64,000 nt of DNA. Origin: Mesorhizobium sp. Z1-4. Its GTDB lineage: Bacteria > Pseudomonadota > Alphaproteobacteria > Rhizobiales > Rhizobiaceae. A program made the translations under genes and the position numbers. Shown piece after piece: positions 55,926 through 64,000 of this stretch. Every line of letters begins with the position of its first letter. The stretch's first letter is position 1. The notes beneath the pieces were generated by a model that had not been told where the DNA came from, did no database searches, and worked only from the letters and a program-made list of their open reading frames with translations. The DNA is taken from NCBI RefSeq assembly GCF_004000235.1, contig NZ_RCIO01000001.1, positions 1,302,400 to 1,366,399 of the forward strand. Reading direction: 5' to 3'.

Positions 55926-57306
55926 GACGCTGCGCCTCAAGCGCGGCATGGGTCTTGCCGATGCTCGCGCCATACATCCCGATGTCGATGTCGTGGAAGC
56001 CGACCCGGATGCCGACCGCCGGTTGCTCGATGCCCTTGCCGACTGGTGCGACCGCTATACGCCACTTGTTGCCATCAACGGCAATGACGGGCTTTTTCTC
56101 GACATTACCGGCTGCGCGCATCTTTTCGGCGGCGAGACAAAAATGATTGCCGATCTCAGGCGGCGGCTGGCCGAGCAGGGATTTGACGCCCGTGCCGGCC
56201 TTGCAGCGACACCGGGAATGGCCTGGGCGGCGGCGCGGTTCGGTCTTCGGCCCGTGGCCGCGGGCGCGGAGGCTGAAGCACTTGCGGGACTGCCGCTCGG
56301 CGCGCTCCGCCTGGAGACCGCCATGCGCATGGGGCTGGAAAGCGTCGGTCTGCGCACTGTCGGCGCGATCATCAACGCGCCCCGCGCTCCGCTCGCCCGT
56401 CGTTTCGGCAGCGGACTTATCCTGAGGCTCGACCAGGCGCTCGGCATGGCCGAAGAAGCGATCTCGCCGCGCCTGCCCGTGGCGCCGCTTTCAGCTGAAC
56501 GGCATCTGGCGGAGCCCGTGTTCCTGACCGAGGATATCGAACGCCTGCTGGCGATGCTCGCCTCGTCGCTGAAACAGGATCTGGAGCGCCGGGGCGAAGG
56601 CGCACGACGTTTGCAGCTGGCACTTTTCAGGGTCGATGGCGCCGTTACCCGCATCGGCATCGGTACCTCACGGCCGATGCGAGAGCCGAAACCGCTTTGC
56701 CGGCTGTTTCATGAAAAGCTGGCCGCCATGGAAGACAATATCGATGCCGGTTTCGGTTTCGACCTGGTGCGGCTGGCGGTGCTTGCCACGGCTCGCTTCG
56801 AGGAGGAACAGGGCGATCTTTCCGGCGCCAATGCCGATGCGGGAGAAGATCTCGCTCTGTTTGCCGATCGGGTGCGTGCACGGCTGGGCAATGGAGCGAT
56901 GCTGCAGCCGGTGCCGGTTCAAAGTCATGTTCCCGAACGGGCAGTGGCGCTGCGTTCCTTTGCCGATGCACGGCCCGCTTCAGCGGGTTCTGCTCTTTCG
57001 GAACTTACGCTGCCGGAGCGTCCTATCCGCCTTTTCGGGCGCCCGCAGCCTATCGAAGTGACGGCCGAAATTCCGGAAGGTCCGCCTGCCCGCTTTCGCT
57101 GGCGGCGTGCGCTTTACAATGTTGCGGGAGCGGAAGGTCCGGAGCGTATCGCGCCTGAGTGGTGGCAAGGCGCGGAAGGTGAACGCACCCGCGACTATTA
57201 TCGCGTGGAGGATATGGAAGGCCGTCGCTACTGGCTCTACCGCGAAGGCTTTTACGGCGTTGCGGAAGAGCCGCCGCGCTGGTTCGTGCAGGGGATTTTC
57301 GCGTGA
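55732..57306 (+). CDS. imuB: Y-family-like mutagenesis protein ImuB
   Basis: A 524-residue Y-family polymerase-like protein without evident catalytic carboxylates. The N-terminus RILAVWFPYLGPERV, the LADWCDRYTPLVAINGNDGLFLDI (in parts) and the helix-hairpin-helix region VGLRTVGAIINAP are conserved. QLALF at 295-299 is a canonical beta-clamp-binding motif. ImuB connects ImuA and DnaE2 to the clamp. The start lies 194 bp inside imuA, and the stop overlaps dnaE2 (GTGA). Confidence 0.9.
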   Translation: MTSLFSNSGRRILAVWFPYLGPERVWRQRLGRSWRSTKPRNTPPLVVSRHENNTQRISALDERAETLRLKRGMGLADARAIHPDVDVVEADPDADRRLLDALADWCDRYTPLVAINGNDGLFLDITGCAHLFGGETKMIADLRRRLAEQGFDARAGLAATPGMAWAAARFGLRPVAAGAEAEALAGLPLGALRLETAMRMGLESVGLRTVGAIINAPRAPLARRFGSGLILRLDQALGMAEEAISPRLPVAPLSAERHLAEPVFLTEDIERLLAMLASSLKQDLERRGEGARRLQLALFRVDGAVTRIGIGTSRPMREPKPLCRLFHEKLAAMEDNIDAGFGFDLVRLAVLATARFEEEQGDLSGANADAGEDLALFADRVRARLGNGAMLQPVPVQSHVPERAVALRSFADARPASAGSALSELTLPERPIRLFGRPQPIEVTAEIPEGPPARFRWRRALYNVAGAEGPERIAPEWWQGAEGERTRDYYRVEDMEGRRYWLYREGFYGVAEEPPRWFVQGIFA

Positions 57307-60300
57307 ACGCGCGCGCCGAAATTCCCTATGCGGAGTTCGCCGTGCAGTCGAACTTTTCCTTTCTGCGCGGTGCATCGCAGCCGGAAGAACTGGTCGTCAT
57401 GGCGCAGAAGCTCGGCCATCACGCATGCGGGCTTGCCGACCGCAACAGCGTGGCGGGGGTCGTGCGCGCCTGGTCGCAGTCGAAAACAGGCACGATTGCC
57501 TATCATCCCGGCTGCCGTCTGGTCTTTGCCGACGAAACACCGGACGTTCTCGCCTATCCGCAGGACCGGCAGGGCTGGGGGCATCTGTGCCGCCTGCTCA
57601 CCCAGGCCAATATGCGAGAAGAGAGCGAAAAAGGCGCGCCGCTCGTTTATCGCGACGATCTGCTGGAATGGGGCGCAAATATCTCGCTTGCCGTGATGCC
57701 GCGTCTGGCGAACCAGATTTCGGATGAGCTGGCCCTGCTTTCCGGCTTGAGGGAACGTTTCGGCAAATCGGTGTGGCTGGCCGTTTCTCCGATCTATGGG
57801 GGCAACGACCATTTCCGTTTCGAGCAGGCGGCGGCAATGGCATCGCGCGCCGGCGTGCCGCTGATGGCGGTCAACGACGTGCTCTATCATGCCCCGGAGC
57901 GGCGGCAGCTTCAGGATGTGCTCACCGCCATCCGGCTTAACGTGCCGGTGTCGCAAGCCGGTTACGAACTCGGTGCCAATGCCGAACGCCACCTGAAAGA
58001 GCCGGCCGAGATGGCGCGGCTTTTCCGACGTTTTCCGCAGGCGCTTGCCGAGACCGGGCGATTTGCCGGAACGTTGCGGTTTTCGCTCAAGGAACTCAGC
58101 CATAACTATCCGGAGGAGACCTCCACGCCTGGTCTCGATCCGCAAGTGGAGCTGGAACAGCTCACCTGGGAAGGCGCGAAATGGCGGTATCCGAAGGGCA
58201 TTCCGGACGGGGTGCCGGAGAAGATACGGCATGAGCTGGAGATCATCGCGCACAAGGATTACGCGCGCTATTTCCTCACCGTGCGCGATATCGTTCAGTA
58301 TGCGCGCCGCGCCGATGTCGACGTTCTGTGTCAGGGGCGCGGCTCGGCGGCCAACTCGGTGGTCTGCTTCTGCCTCGGCATCACCGAAGTCGACCCTGTG
58401 CTCATGATGGACGGGCTGTTCGAGCGCTTCGTTTCCACCGAGCGCGACGAGCCGCCAGATATCGATGTCGATTTCGAGCATGAACACCGCGACAAGGTGA
58501 TTGCCTATATCTACGAAAAATACAGCGAGACACGGACCGCGCTCGGCGCTTCAGTCGTCACTTATCGAGGCCGTTCGGCGATGCGCGAAGTGGCAAAGGC
58601 GATGGGCCTTTCCGACGATGTGCAGTCGGCGCTTTCGGGCTCGATATGGGGCTGGTCGACCTCAAAGCTCGGCGAGCGCGAGGCGCAGGCCGGTGGGCTT
58701 GTGCAGGGCGACCCAACGACAGAACGGGTCATGGCCCGAGCCAATGAGATACTCGGTTTTCCGCGCCACCTTTCCCAGCATGTCGGCGGTTTCGTCATCA
58801 CCAAGGACCGGCTCGACGAGATCGTGCCCATTGTCAAAACCGCGATGGACAAACGCAAGATGGTGGAGTGGGACAAGGACGATCTGGACGCGGTGGGACT
58901 GATCAAGGTCGATGTGCTGGCGCTTGGCATGCTGTCCTGCCTGAAGCGCGCCTTCACATTGCTTGAGGCGCATTATCGCGTACATGACGACTACGACCAG
59001 CCGCTGACGCTCGCGACCATCCCAAAGGAAGATCAACGCGTTTACGACATGATTTGCCGGGCGGACACGCTCGGCGTGTTCCAGATCGAATCGCGCGCGC
59101 AGATGTCGATGCTACCGCGGCTCAAACCGCGCTCGTTCTACGATCTGGTCATCGAGGTGGCGATCGTGCGGCCCGGGCCGATCCAGGGCGATATGGTGCA
59201 TCCCTATCTGCGCCGGCGCGAAGGCAAGGAGCCGGTGGATTATCCAAGCCCGGAAATGAAGAAAATTCTGGAGCGGACGCTGGGCGTGCCGCTGTTTCAG
59301 GAGCAGGCGATGAAGATCGCCATAGATGCCGGCGGCTTCACGCCGAGCGAAGCCGACCAGCTGCGCAGGGCAATGGCCACCTTCAGGCGCAACGGCACCA
59401 TTCACAACTATCGCGAAAAGCTGATCAAGGGCATGGTGAGCAAGGGATACGATCCCGATTTCGCGGAACGCTGCTTCAAACAGATAGAGGGTTTCGGCGA
59501 TTACGGCTTTCCCGAAAGCCACGCCGCATCCTTCGCGTTGCTGGTCTACGCCTCATGCTGGTTCAAGGCGTTTTATCCCGACGTGTTCTGCGCGGCGATC
59601 CTCAACTCGCAGCCGATGGGCTTTTATGCGCCGGCTCAGCTGGTGCGCGACGCGCGCGAGCATGGCGTCGAGGTGCGGCCGGTCGATGTCAATCATTCGA
59701 ATTGGGACTCAACGCTGGAGGAGTCCAGCTTCGATCCGGCCGGAATCGAACCGCGTCATGCCGAAATGCGCGAAGTCATTCAGACGCGTCACGCGGTGCG
59801 GCTCGGGTTCCGGCGCATCAAGGGGCTGCGGCAAGAGAGTATCGACACATTCATCAAATGCCGCGGCGACGGCTATCGTTCCGTACGCGACGTCTGGCTT
59901 CGCTCTGGCCTCGATGTCGGCCAGATCCAGAAACTTGCCGAGGCGGATGCGTTCCGCTCGCTCGGCGTCGACCGGCGGGAGGCATTATGGGCGGTGCGGG
60001 CGCTCGACAAGGCGAAAGCGGCCGAACGTTTGCCGCTTTTCGAGCGGCCGAAGCTTGCATTGCGCGATCATGAGCCGGCGATGCAACTTCCCATCATGCC
60101 GCCCGGCGAGCATGTCATTCACGACTACCGTTCGTTGGGCCTGTCGCTGAAGGCCCATCCCGTTTCGTTTCTGCGCGAGCGGCTCGACAGTCATGGCATC
60201 ACGCCCAATGCGGCGTTGCCGACCGTCAGGGACGGTCGGCGCGTTACTGTTGCGGGACTGGTGCTGGTGCGCCAGCGCCCGGGCAAGGGCAATGCGATTT

Positions 60301-60680
60301 TTCTGACGCTGGAGGATGAAGGCGGCATCGCCAATGTGATCATCTGGCACCGGAAGTTCGAGCGTTTCCGGCCGATCATCATGGGCGGGCGCTTCATCAA
60401 GGTCAGCGGCAAGCTACAGTCGGAATCGGGCGTCATCCACATCGTCGCCGACCACATGGAAAATATTTCCTCCTGGCTCGTGACGCTGTGTGAAGGCGCG
60501 CAAAACATCGCCGGCTGGGCGCGGGACGGAATTGCCGGCGGGTCCGGCCATCCGGATTCGCATGAGCGGCCACGCGATACGGAAAAACTCTACGCCGCAA
60601 TGGCCAAAGCCGGCGAAGCGCCGGAAGAACTCTCACTTGAGGCCAACAAGGTAATGCCCAAAGGCCGCAATTTTCACTGA
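57303..60680 (+). CDS. dnaE2: Error-prone DNA polymerase DnaE2
   Basis: A 1125-residue C-family polymerase. The PHP domain begins YAEFAVQSNFSFLRGASQPEEL (in parts), the catalytic palm has PPDIDVDFEHE, and the C-terminal OB fold and tail end in KGRNFH. It performs translesion synthesis in SOS mutagenesis and is not the replicative DnaE1. The start is a GTG overlapping the imuB stop. It is the last gene of the LexA-controlled operon. Confidence 0.96.
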   Translation: MNARAEIPYAEFAVQSNFSFLRGASQPEELVVMAQKLGHHACGLADRNSVAGVVRAWSQSKTGTIAYHPGCRLVFADETPDVLAYPQDRQGWGHLCRLLTQANMREESEKGAPLVYRDDLLEWGANISLAVMPRLANQISDELALLSGLRERFGKSVWLAVSPIYGGNDHFRFEQAAAMASRAGVPLMAVNDVLYHAPERRQLQDVLTAIRLNVPVSQAGYELGANAERHLKEPAEMARLFRRFPQALAETGRFAGTLRFSLKELSHNYPEETSTPGLDPQVELEQLTWEGAKWRYPKGIPDGVPEKIRHELEIIAHKDYARYFLTVRDIVQYARRADVDVLCQGRGSAANSVVCFCLGITEVDPVLMMDGLFERFVSTERDEPPDIDVDFEHEHRDKVIAYIYEKYSETRTALGASVVTYRGRSAMREVAKAMGLSDDVQSALSGSIWGWSTSKLGEREAQAGGLVQGDPTTERVMARANEILGFPRHLSQHVGGFVITKDRLDEIVPIVKTAMDKRKMVEWDKDDLDAVGLIKVDVLALGMLSCLKRAFTLLEAHYRVHDDYDQPLTLATIPKEDQRVYDMICRADTLGVFQIESRAQMSMLPRLKPRSFYDLVIEVAIVRPGPIQGDMVHPYLRRREGKEPVDYPSPEMKKILERTLGVPLFQEQAMKIAIDAGGFTPSEADQLRRAMATFRRNGTIHNYREKLIKGMVSKGYDPDFAERCFKQIEGFGDYGFPESHAASFALLVYASCWFKAFYPDVFCAAILNSQPMGFYAPAQLVRDAREHGVEVRPVDVNHSNWDSTLEESSFDPAGIEPRHAEMREVIQTRHAVRLGFRRIKGLRQESIDTFIKCRGDGYRSVRDVWLRSGLDVGQIQKLAEADAFRSLGVDRREALWAVRALDKAKAAERLPLFERPKLALRDHEPAMQLPIMPPGEHVIHDYRSLGLSLKAHPVSFLRERLDSHGITPNAALPTVRDGRRVTVAGLVLVRQRPGKGNAIFLTLEDEGGIANVIIWHRKFERFRPIIMGGRFIKVSGKLQSESGVIHIVADHMENISSWLVTLCEGAQNIAGWARDGIAGGSGHPDSHERPRDTEKLYAAMAKAGEAPEELSLEANKVMPKGRNFH

Positions 60681-60756
60681 TAGCGCGGCAAGTAATCGCA
60701 GTTGGTGCAACACTGCAGGTCGAAACCTCGGAGTGGGCCGATTACCGCGCCGCCAG

Positions 60757-61632
60757 CTAACGCCCCGCCTTCCCCAGCAGACGCTCGGCCTGCGCCAGAT
60801 GCAGGCGCTCAACCATGCGCCCGCCGACCGCGACAACGCCTTTGCCGGCATTTTCAGGCCGCGCGAATGCGGCAACCACTTCTTCGGCAGCTGCGATTTC
60901 ACTCGCCGAGGGCATGAATGTGCGGTTGGCGACTTCGATCTGGGAAGGGTGGATCAACGTCTTGCCGTCGAAACCCATATTGCGACCTTCCACGCACTCG
61001 TTTTCGAAAGCACCCGCATCGCGAAAATCGTTCATCACGCCGTCGAGTGCATCGATGCCGGCCGCACGCGCTGCAGCCACCATCTGCAGAAGCCAGGGCA
61101 CCAGATAGCGGCGGTCGGGTGTCGCCAGCACCCCGGTTTCCTTCACAAGATCGTTGGTCCCGGCAACAAGGCACGCAAGCCGGGCTGCCGGGTCGCGGCC
61201 GAGCTCTGCCGTTGCACTGAGATTGAAGAGCGCCTTCGGGGTCTCCACCATCGCCCACAATGCGAGCCCGGCCGGCGCGTCCATTTCGTCGAGTGCGGCA
61301 TCGGCGTCCAAAACGTCGCGCGGACCGTCCACCTTGGGCAGAAGAATTGCATCGGGGCGCACGGCGCGGGCGGCCAGCAGGTCCTCAGTGCCCCATTCGC
61401 TTGCCAGCGCGTTGATACGGATCACAATGTCGCAGTTTTCAGGACGCCTTTCGCGCAGGAACCGCCGCATGGTCTCGCGGGCGTCATCTTTCGCCTCGGG
61501 CGCCACAGCGTCCTCCAGGTCGAGGATCACCGCATCGCAATCAAGGGTCGGAATTTTCGCCAGCGCCTTTTGGTTGTCGGCGGGAACGTAAAGCACCGAA
61601 CGGCGCGGGCGGCTGAGTGCAAAACCGGTCAT
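60757..61632 (-). CDS. HpcH/HpaI aldolase family CoA-ester lyase (CitE-like)
   Basis: A 291-residue TIM-barrel lyase with RSVLYVPADNQKAL, DAVILDLEDAVAP (metal site), VMVETPKALFN (as ALWAMVETPKA) and FDGKTLIHPSQI. The family includes citrate lyase beta subunits, malyl-CoA lyase and malyl-CoA thioesterase. No citrate lyase alpha or gamma genes are nearby, so a malyl- or methylmalyl-CoA substrate is likelier. It converges with dnaE2, and the MFS gene follows on the same strand at its upstream side. Confidence 0.88.
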   Translation of the reverse strand: MTGFALSRPRRSVLYVPADNQKALAKIPTLDCDAVILDLEDAVAPEAKDDARETMRRFLRERRPENCDIVIRINALASEWGTEDLLAARAVRPDAILLPKVDGPRDVLDADAALDEMDAPAGLALWAMVETPKALFNLSATAELGRDPAARLACLVAGTNDLVKETGVLATPDRRYLVPWLLQMVAAARAAGIDALDGVMNDFRDAGAFENECVEGRNMGFDGKTLIHPSQIEVANRTFMPSASEIAAAEEVVAAFARPENAGKGVVAVGGRMVERLHLAQAERLLGKAGR

Positions 61633-61655
61633 AAGGCTTCATGCCGCCACAACAT

Positions 61656-61681
61656 GACCGGCGCAAGTGCCCGCGCCGGTC
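61656..61681. repeat. Hairpin between the CoA-ester lyase and MFS genes
   Basis: GACCGGCGC and GCGCCGGTC form perfect 9-bp arms with an 8-base loop. There is no T run on the minus strand, so terminator function is doubtful. Confidence 0.45.
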
Positions 61682-61735
61682 CGCATGCGCAGGACCGCGC
61701 CTGGGTCCATTGCCGCCGGCCGGGCCGCACCCGCC

Positions 61736-63280
61736 TCAATCTGCAACCGCGCCCTGCAGGACTTCGTGTGAGCCGCCATGCCGGCCACGGCCCAGCCAGG
61801 CAGCGCACATGACAGCCGCAATCAATGTGACCAGGACACAAACCCATGCCGCAGCATGGAAGGATTGCGCAAAAGCCGCCTTTGCAACATCGCCAAGTTG
61901 GGTTTGCGCCGGTTCCGGCAGTTCCTTCGCGTAAGCCAGGGCTGCGGCGGCGGTATCGCCGGCGGCTATCAACATGCCGGATGGCAGCTCGCTGCCCTGC
62001 ATCCAGCCATGATAAACGGCCGTTGCTACCGAGCCGAGCACTGCAATTCCCAACGCCCCGCCGAATTCGCTCGAGGTTTCGGACAAACCCGAAGCTGTGC
62101 CCGCCTTCGAGGGCGGTGCAATGCTCAAAATCACATCGGTGGTGAGCGTGAAGACCGGGGCCAGACCGAGCGACAGCAAGCTTGAGGCTGCAACGAGCAC
62201 AGGCAACGACACCTGCGCGACGAGACCGGTTAGCGCAAGAAACGAGAGCGTGGCGACCAGCAATCCGGCTGCCATGACATGAGCCGGTTTCAATCTCTCC
62301 GCCAGCATCGGCGTTACAGTGGAGCCAACAATAAAGGCCGCAGCAGAAGGCACGGACCAGAGGCCGGCAGCCAACGGGCTCAAACCCAGTACAAGCTGCA
62401 GATACTGGGCGATGAGAAGGAATGACCCGAATGCGGCGAAGAAGCCAAAGACGTTGACCGAAAGCGCTGCGCCGAAGGCAGGTTGCCTGAACAGCGTCAG
62501 GTCAACGAGCGGGTCGGCGAGACGCTTCTGGCGTATCACGAAGACGACCGCGAGCACGATACCGGCGGCGACCGCCACCAGCGCCTCGGCGCTCATGCCG
62601 CTCTCGGCGACTTTCTTGAACCCAAAAATGGCAAGCAGCACCGCGGCGACCGAGAGCGCGGCACTTGCGATATCGAGGCGGCCGGCATTGTCGTCGCGGA
62701 ATTCCGGCAGCAGGATCGGCCCGAGAACCAGCAGCATCACCATTACCGGTACCGCAATCAGAAAGACCGAACCCCACCAGAACCAGGTGAGCAGCACACC
62801 GCCGACAACCGGTCCGATCGCGGCGCCGGCCGAAAAGCTGGCAATCCAAACGCCGATCGCCACGCGGCGCTGCTTTTCGTCGTGGAACATGTTGCTGATC
62901 AAAGACAGCGTTGACGGCGCCAGCGTGGCAGCAGCAAGGCCAAGCAACGCGCGGGCGAGAATCAGCAATTCGGCAGTTGGCGCAAATGCGGCGAGGATCG
63001 AGGCAAGGCCAAAGGCGACGGCTCCGATCATCAGCAGGCGCCTGCGGCCGATCCGGTCCCCAAGCGTTCCCATCGTGACGAGGGCGCCGGCGACCATAAA
63101 GCCGTAAATGTCAACGATCCAAAGCAGTTGCAGGCCGGTCGGGTTCAGTTGCGATGCTATATGCGGGATCGCCAGGTTAAGCACCGTGAGATCCATCGAA
63201 TACAGCATGCAAGGCAAGGCAATGACCGCGAGGCCGGCCCATTCGCGCCGGGTTGCCTTGCGGGATGTGACGTCAATCAT
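61736..63280 (-). CDS. MFS drug-efflux transporter, DHA2 (14-helix) family
   Basis: A 514-residue permease with about 14 transmembrane helices. The N-terminal segment MDLTVLNLAIPHIASQL contains motif D1-like residues, GTLGDRIGRRRLL is MFS motif A, and IGPVVGGVLLTWFWW is motif C of drug-proton antiporters. It resembles QacA/SmvA/EmrB exporters of cationic or lipophilic compounds. The ATG at 63280 has GGAG 7 nt upstream. No membrane-fusion (EmrA) partner is nearby, which argues for a QacA-type single-component system. Confidence 0.88.
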   Translation of the reverse strand: MIDVTSRKATRREWAGLAVIALPCMLYSMDLTVLNLAIPHIASQLNPTGLQLLWIVDIYGFMVAGALVTMGTLGDRIGRRRLLMIGAVAFGLASILAAFAPTAELLILARALLGLAAATLAPSTLSLISNMFHDEKQRRVAIGVWIASFSAGAAIGPVVGGVLLTWFWWGSVFLIAVPVMVMLLVLGPILLPEFRDDNAGRLDIASAALSVAAVLLAIFGFKKVAESGMSAEALVAVAAGIVLAVVFVIRQKRLADPLVDLTLFRQPAFGAALSVNVFGFFAAFGSFLLIAQYLQLVLGLSPLAAGLWSVPSAAAFIVGSTVTPMLAERLKPAHVMAAGLLVATLSFLALTGLVAQVSLPVLVAASSLLSLGLAPVFTLTTDVILSIAPPSKAGTASGLSETSSEFGGALGIAVLGSVATAVYHGWMQGSELPSGMLIAAGDTAAAALAYAKELPEPAQTQLGDVAKAAFAQSFHAAAWVCVLVTLIAAVMCAAWLGRGRHGGSHEVLQGAVAD

Positions 63281-63292
63281 GGAAGTCTCCAA

Positions 63293-63306
63293 ACGAACTT
63301 TTTCGT
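63293..63306. promoter_or_regulatory. Palindrome just upstream of the MFS start
   Basis: ACGAA-CTTT-TTCGT, a symmetric 14-bp element immediately before the ribosome-binding site of the MFS gene. It could be an operator, but no TetR/MarR gene is adjacent. Confidence 0.4.
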
Positions 63307-63425
63307 GTCCTATAGCCGGGGCCCCTGCCAGCATTCTGTCAGTAGGGATGGCAACAGCCAGGTAACACTTTCCTGGCCAAGGACGTTTGGGTCACGCGGC
63401 TCCCGACACGCCGCGCCGCCCAAAC

Positions 63426-63454
63426 TTGACGCGCGCCCGCCCCGTTCCTATCTG
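63426..63454 (+). promoter_or_regulatory. Candidate sigma-70 promoter in the 323-bp gap before the glyoxalase-related gene
   Basis: TTGACG, 17 bp, then TATCTG, 149 bp before the last gene's ATG. It is the best promoter match in this gap (63281-63603), which otherwise shows no gene. The MFS operator-like palindrome lies at its left end. Confidence 0.45.
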
Positions 63455-63603
63455 TCGGCCTTCGGTTTGGAAGGCACCAGCCGCCCGCTGGCCCCAAAGC
63501 CCCGGTGAAGCCTTCTCTGACATGCGTTTTCTCTGTCTCGCGACGGACGAAACGGCAATGCGGGCACCCGTTCATAATGTCCTTCGCAGTGAAGAGCGAA
63601 ACG

Positions 63604-64000
63604 ATGTCTGTTCAGATACAGGACGACTACAAGTCGCAGGCCAAGAGGCTGCGTGCGGCACTCGCGGATGACGGCCACACCGTCAGCCACTCGCGGGCAC
63701 TGGAGCTTGTCGCACGGCTGCATGGCGCGCGCGACTGGAACACGCTGTCTGCCACCCCGGCTGCCACGGGAAGGGTTTCCGCACCTTTCATGGTGGGCGA
63801 GCGCGTGACCGGCACATTTAACGACAGTCCGGCGCAGGGCCGCGTGATCGGGGTTTCGGAAACGATCAAACCGGATCTGTGGCGTGTCACCGTGGCATTC
63901 GACCCGCCGGTCGATGTCGTGACGTCGAAGCTGTTTTCGAACGAGCGCCGGCGCATTCAGATGATCGTCGGGGCGGATGGCCGCTCGCGACGGCTGACCG
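63604..64000 (+). CDS. Glyoxalase-superfamily-related protein, N-terminal part (cut by window end)
   Basis: The frame is open for 132 codons from the ATG at 63604 to the window end. The N-terminus (DDYKSQAKRLRAAL, then SHSRALELVARLHGARDWNTLSA) matches the small helical glyoxalase-related domain widespread in Rhizobiales. The rest (FMVGERVTGTFNDSPAQGRVIGV) looks like a beta domain. The name refers to family membership, not demonstrated activity. GAAGAG about 6 nt upstream may act as ribosome-binding site. Confidence 0.75.
   Translation, partial: MSVQIQDDYKSQAKRLRAALADDGHTVSHSRALELVARLHGARDWNTLSATPAATGRVSAPFMVGERVTGTFNDSPAQGRVIGVSETIKPDLWRVTVAFDPPVDVVTSKLFSNERRRIQMIVGADGRSRRLT

Noticed and set aside
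60681-60756. Bulged inverted repeat GCGCGG..TAATCG / CGATTA.CCGCGC between dnaE2 and the CoA-ester lyase gene
   Set aside because: The arms are interrupted by a bulge and there is no T run, so it could be chance in a high-GC gap.
1-64000. CRISPR arrays, insertion sequences, prophage or toxin-antitoxin modules
   Set aside because: No direct-repeat array, transposase, integrase or phage structural gene was seen. All genes fit conserved chromosomal families.

Overview
The window is an ordinary, gene-dense, high-GC stretch of an alphaproteobacterial chromosome. The gene families and their order (trxA-addA-addB-murU-tsaE/amgK-divL, chvI-chvG-hprK, his operon with DUF2628 and DUF2867 genes, timA-mltA-smr, dnaQ-coaE-aroE-maf, hemE-hemJ-rho-mnmE-mnmG-rsmG-parA-parB) point to the Hyphomicrobiales (Rhizobiales), probably a Phyllobacteriaceae-like genus. 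That placement is inferred from recognised families and synteny, not from a search. I see no phage, transposon, integron, CRISPR or toxin-antitoxin locus.

Region 1 (1-17.8 kb) is almost entirely minus-strand. It runs from the ChvI-ChvG two-component system through HprK, a mannose-type EIIA and HPr (a PTS branch with no sugar permease nearby), AhcY, a DivL-like pseudo-histidine kinase with Tyr in place of the phospho-His, a TsaE-AmgK fusion with MurU, and the AddAB recombination nuclease, to thioredoxin and the 3' end of folC. Region 2 (18.1-25.5 kb) holds pckA, arfB, a BON-LysM protein, alkB, two convergent overlapping polytopic membrane proteins and coaA. Region 3 (25.4-33.2 kb) is the hisB-hisH-hisA-hisF-hisE operon, read leftwards, and the divergent hslV-GNAT-hslU operon followed by a DUF1402 gene. 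Region 4 (33.2-40.9 kb) holds xre, smr, mltA, the Tim44-like gene, fxsA, secB, dnaQ, coaE, aroE, maf and the PPDK-regulatory-protein gene.

Region 5 (40.8-50 kb) is the replication and segregation core. The 391-bp gap between the kinase/pyrophosphorylase gene (minus) and hemE (plus) is the expected place of oriC in Alphaproteobacteria. It carries DnaA-box-like sequences, two GANTC sites and an AT-rich segment. Genes on both sides point away from it. parA and parB lie 7-8 kb to the right, and three near-perfect parS sites lie between 45.6 and 47.7 kb. The rho-mnmE gap has a dense GANTC cluster, a direct repeat and a CtrA-type TTAACCAT. Together with divL this makes the window rich in cell-cycle elements.

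Region 6 (50-64 kb) has holA, tRNA-Gly(GCC), a prolyl-tRNA editing domain protein, a thioredoxin-TPR chaperedoxin, a LON-domain protein, a Trm112-like protein, a DUF1737 protein, a zincin-like metalloprotease, the SOS mutagenesis operon imuA-imuB-dnaE2 behind a perfect GAAC-N7-GAAC LexA box, a CitE-like CoA-ester lyase, an MFS drug exporter and the start of a glyoxalase-related gene cut by the window end. I did not find a convincing wholly new system. The observations I would check first are the cell-cycle DNA elements around oriC, the GANTC cluster, the TsaE-AmgK fusion, the 194-bp imuA/imuB overlap, and the lysozyme-like pattern in the DUF1402 protein.
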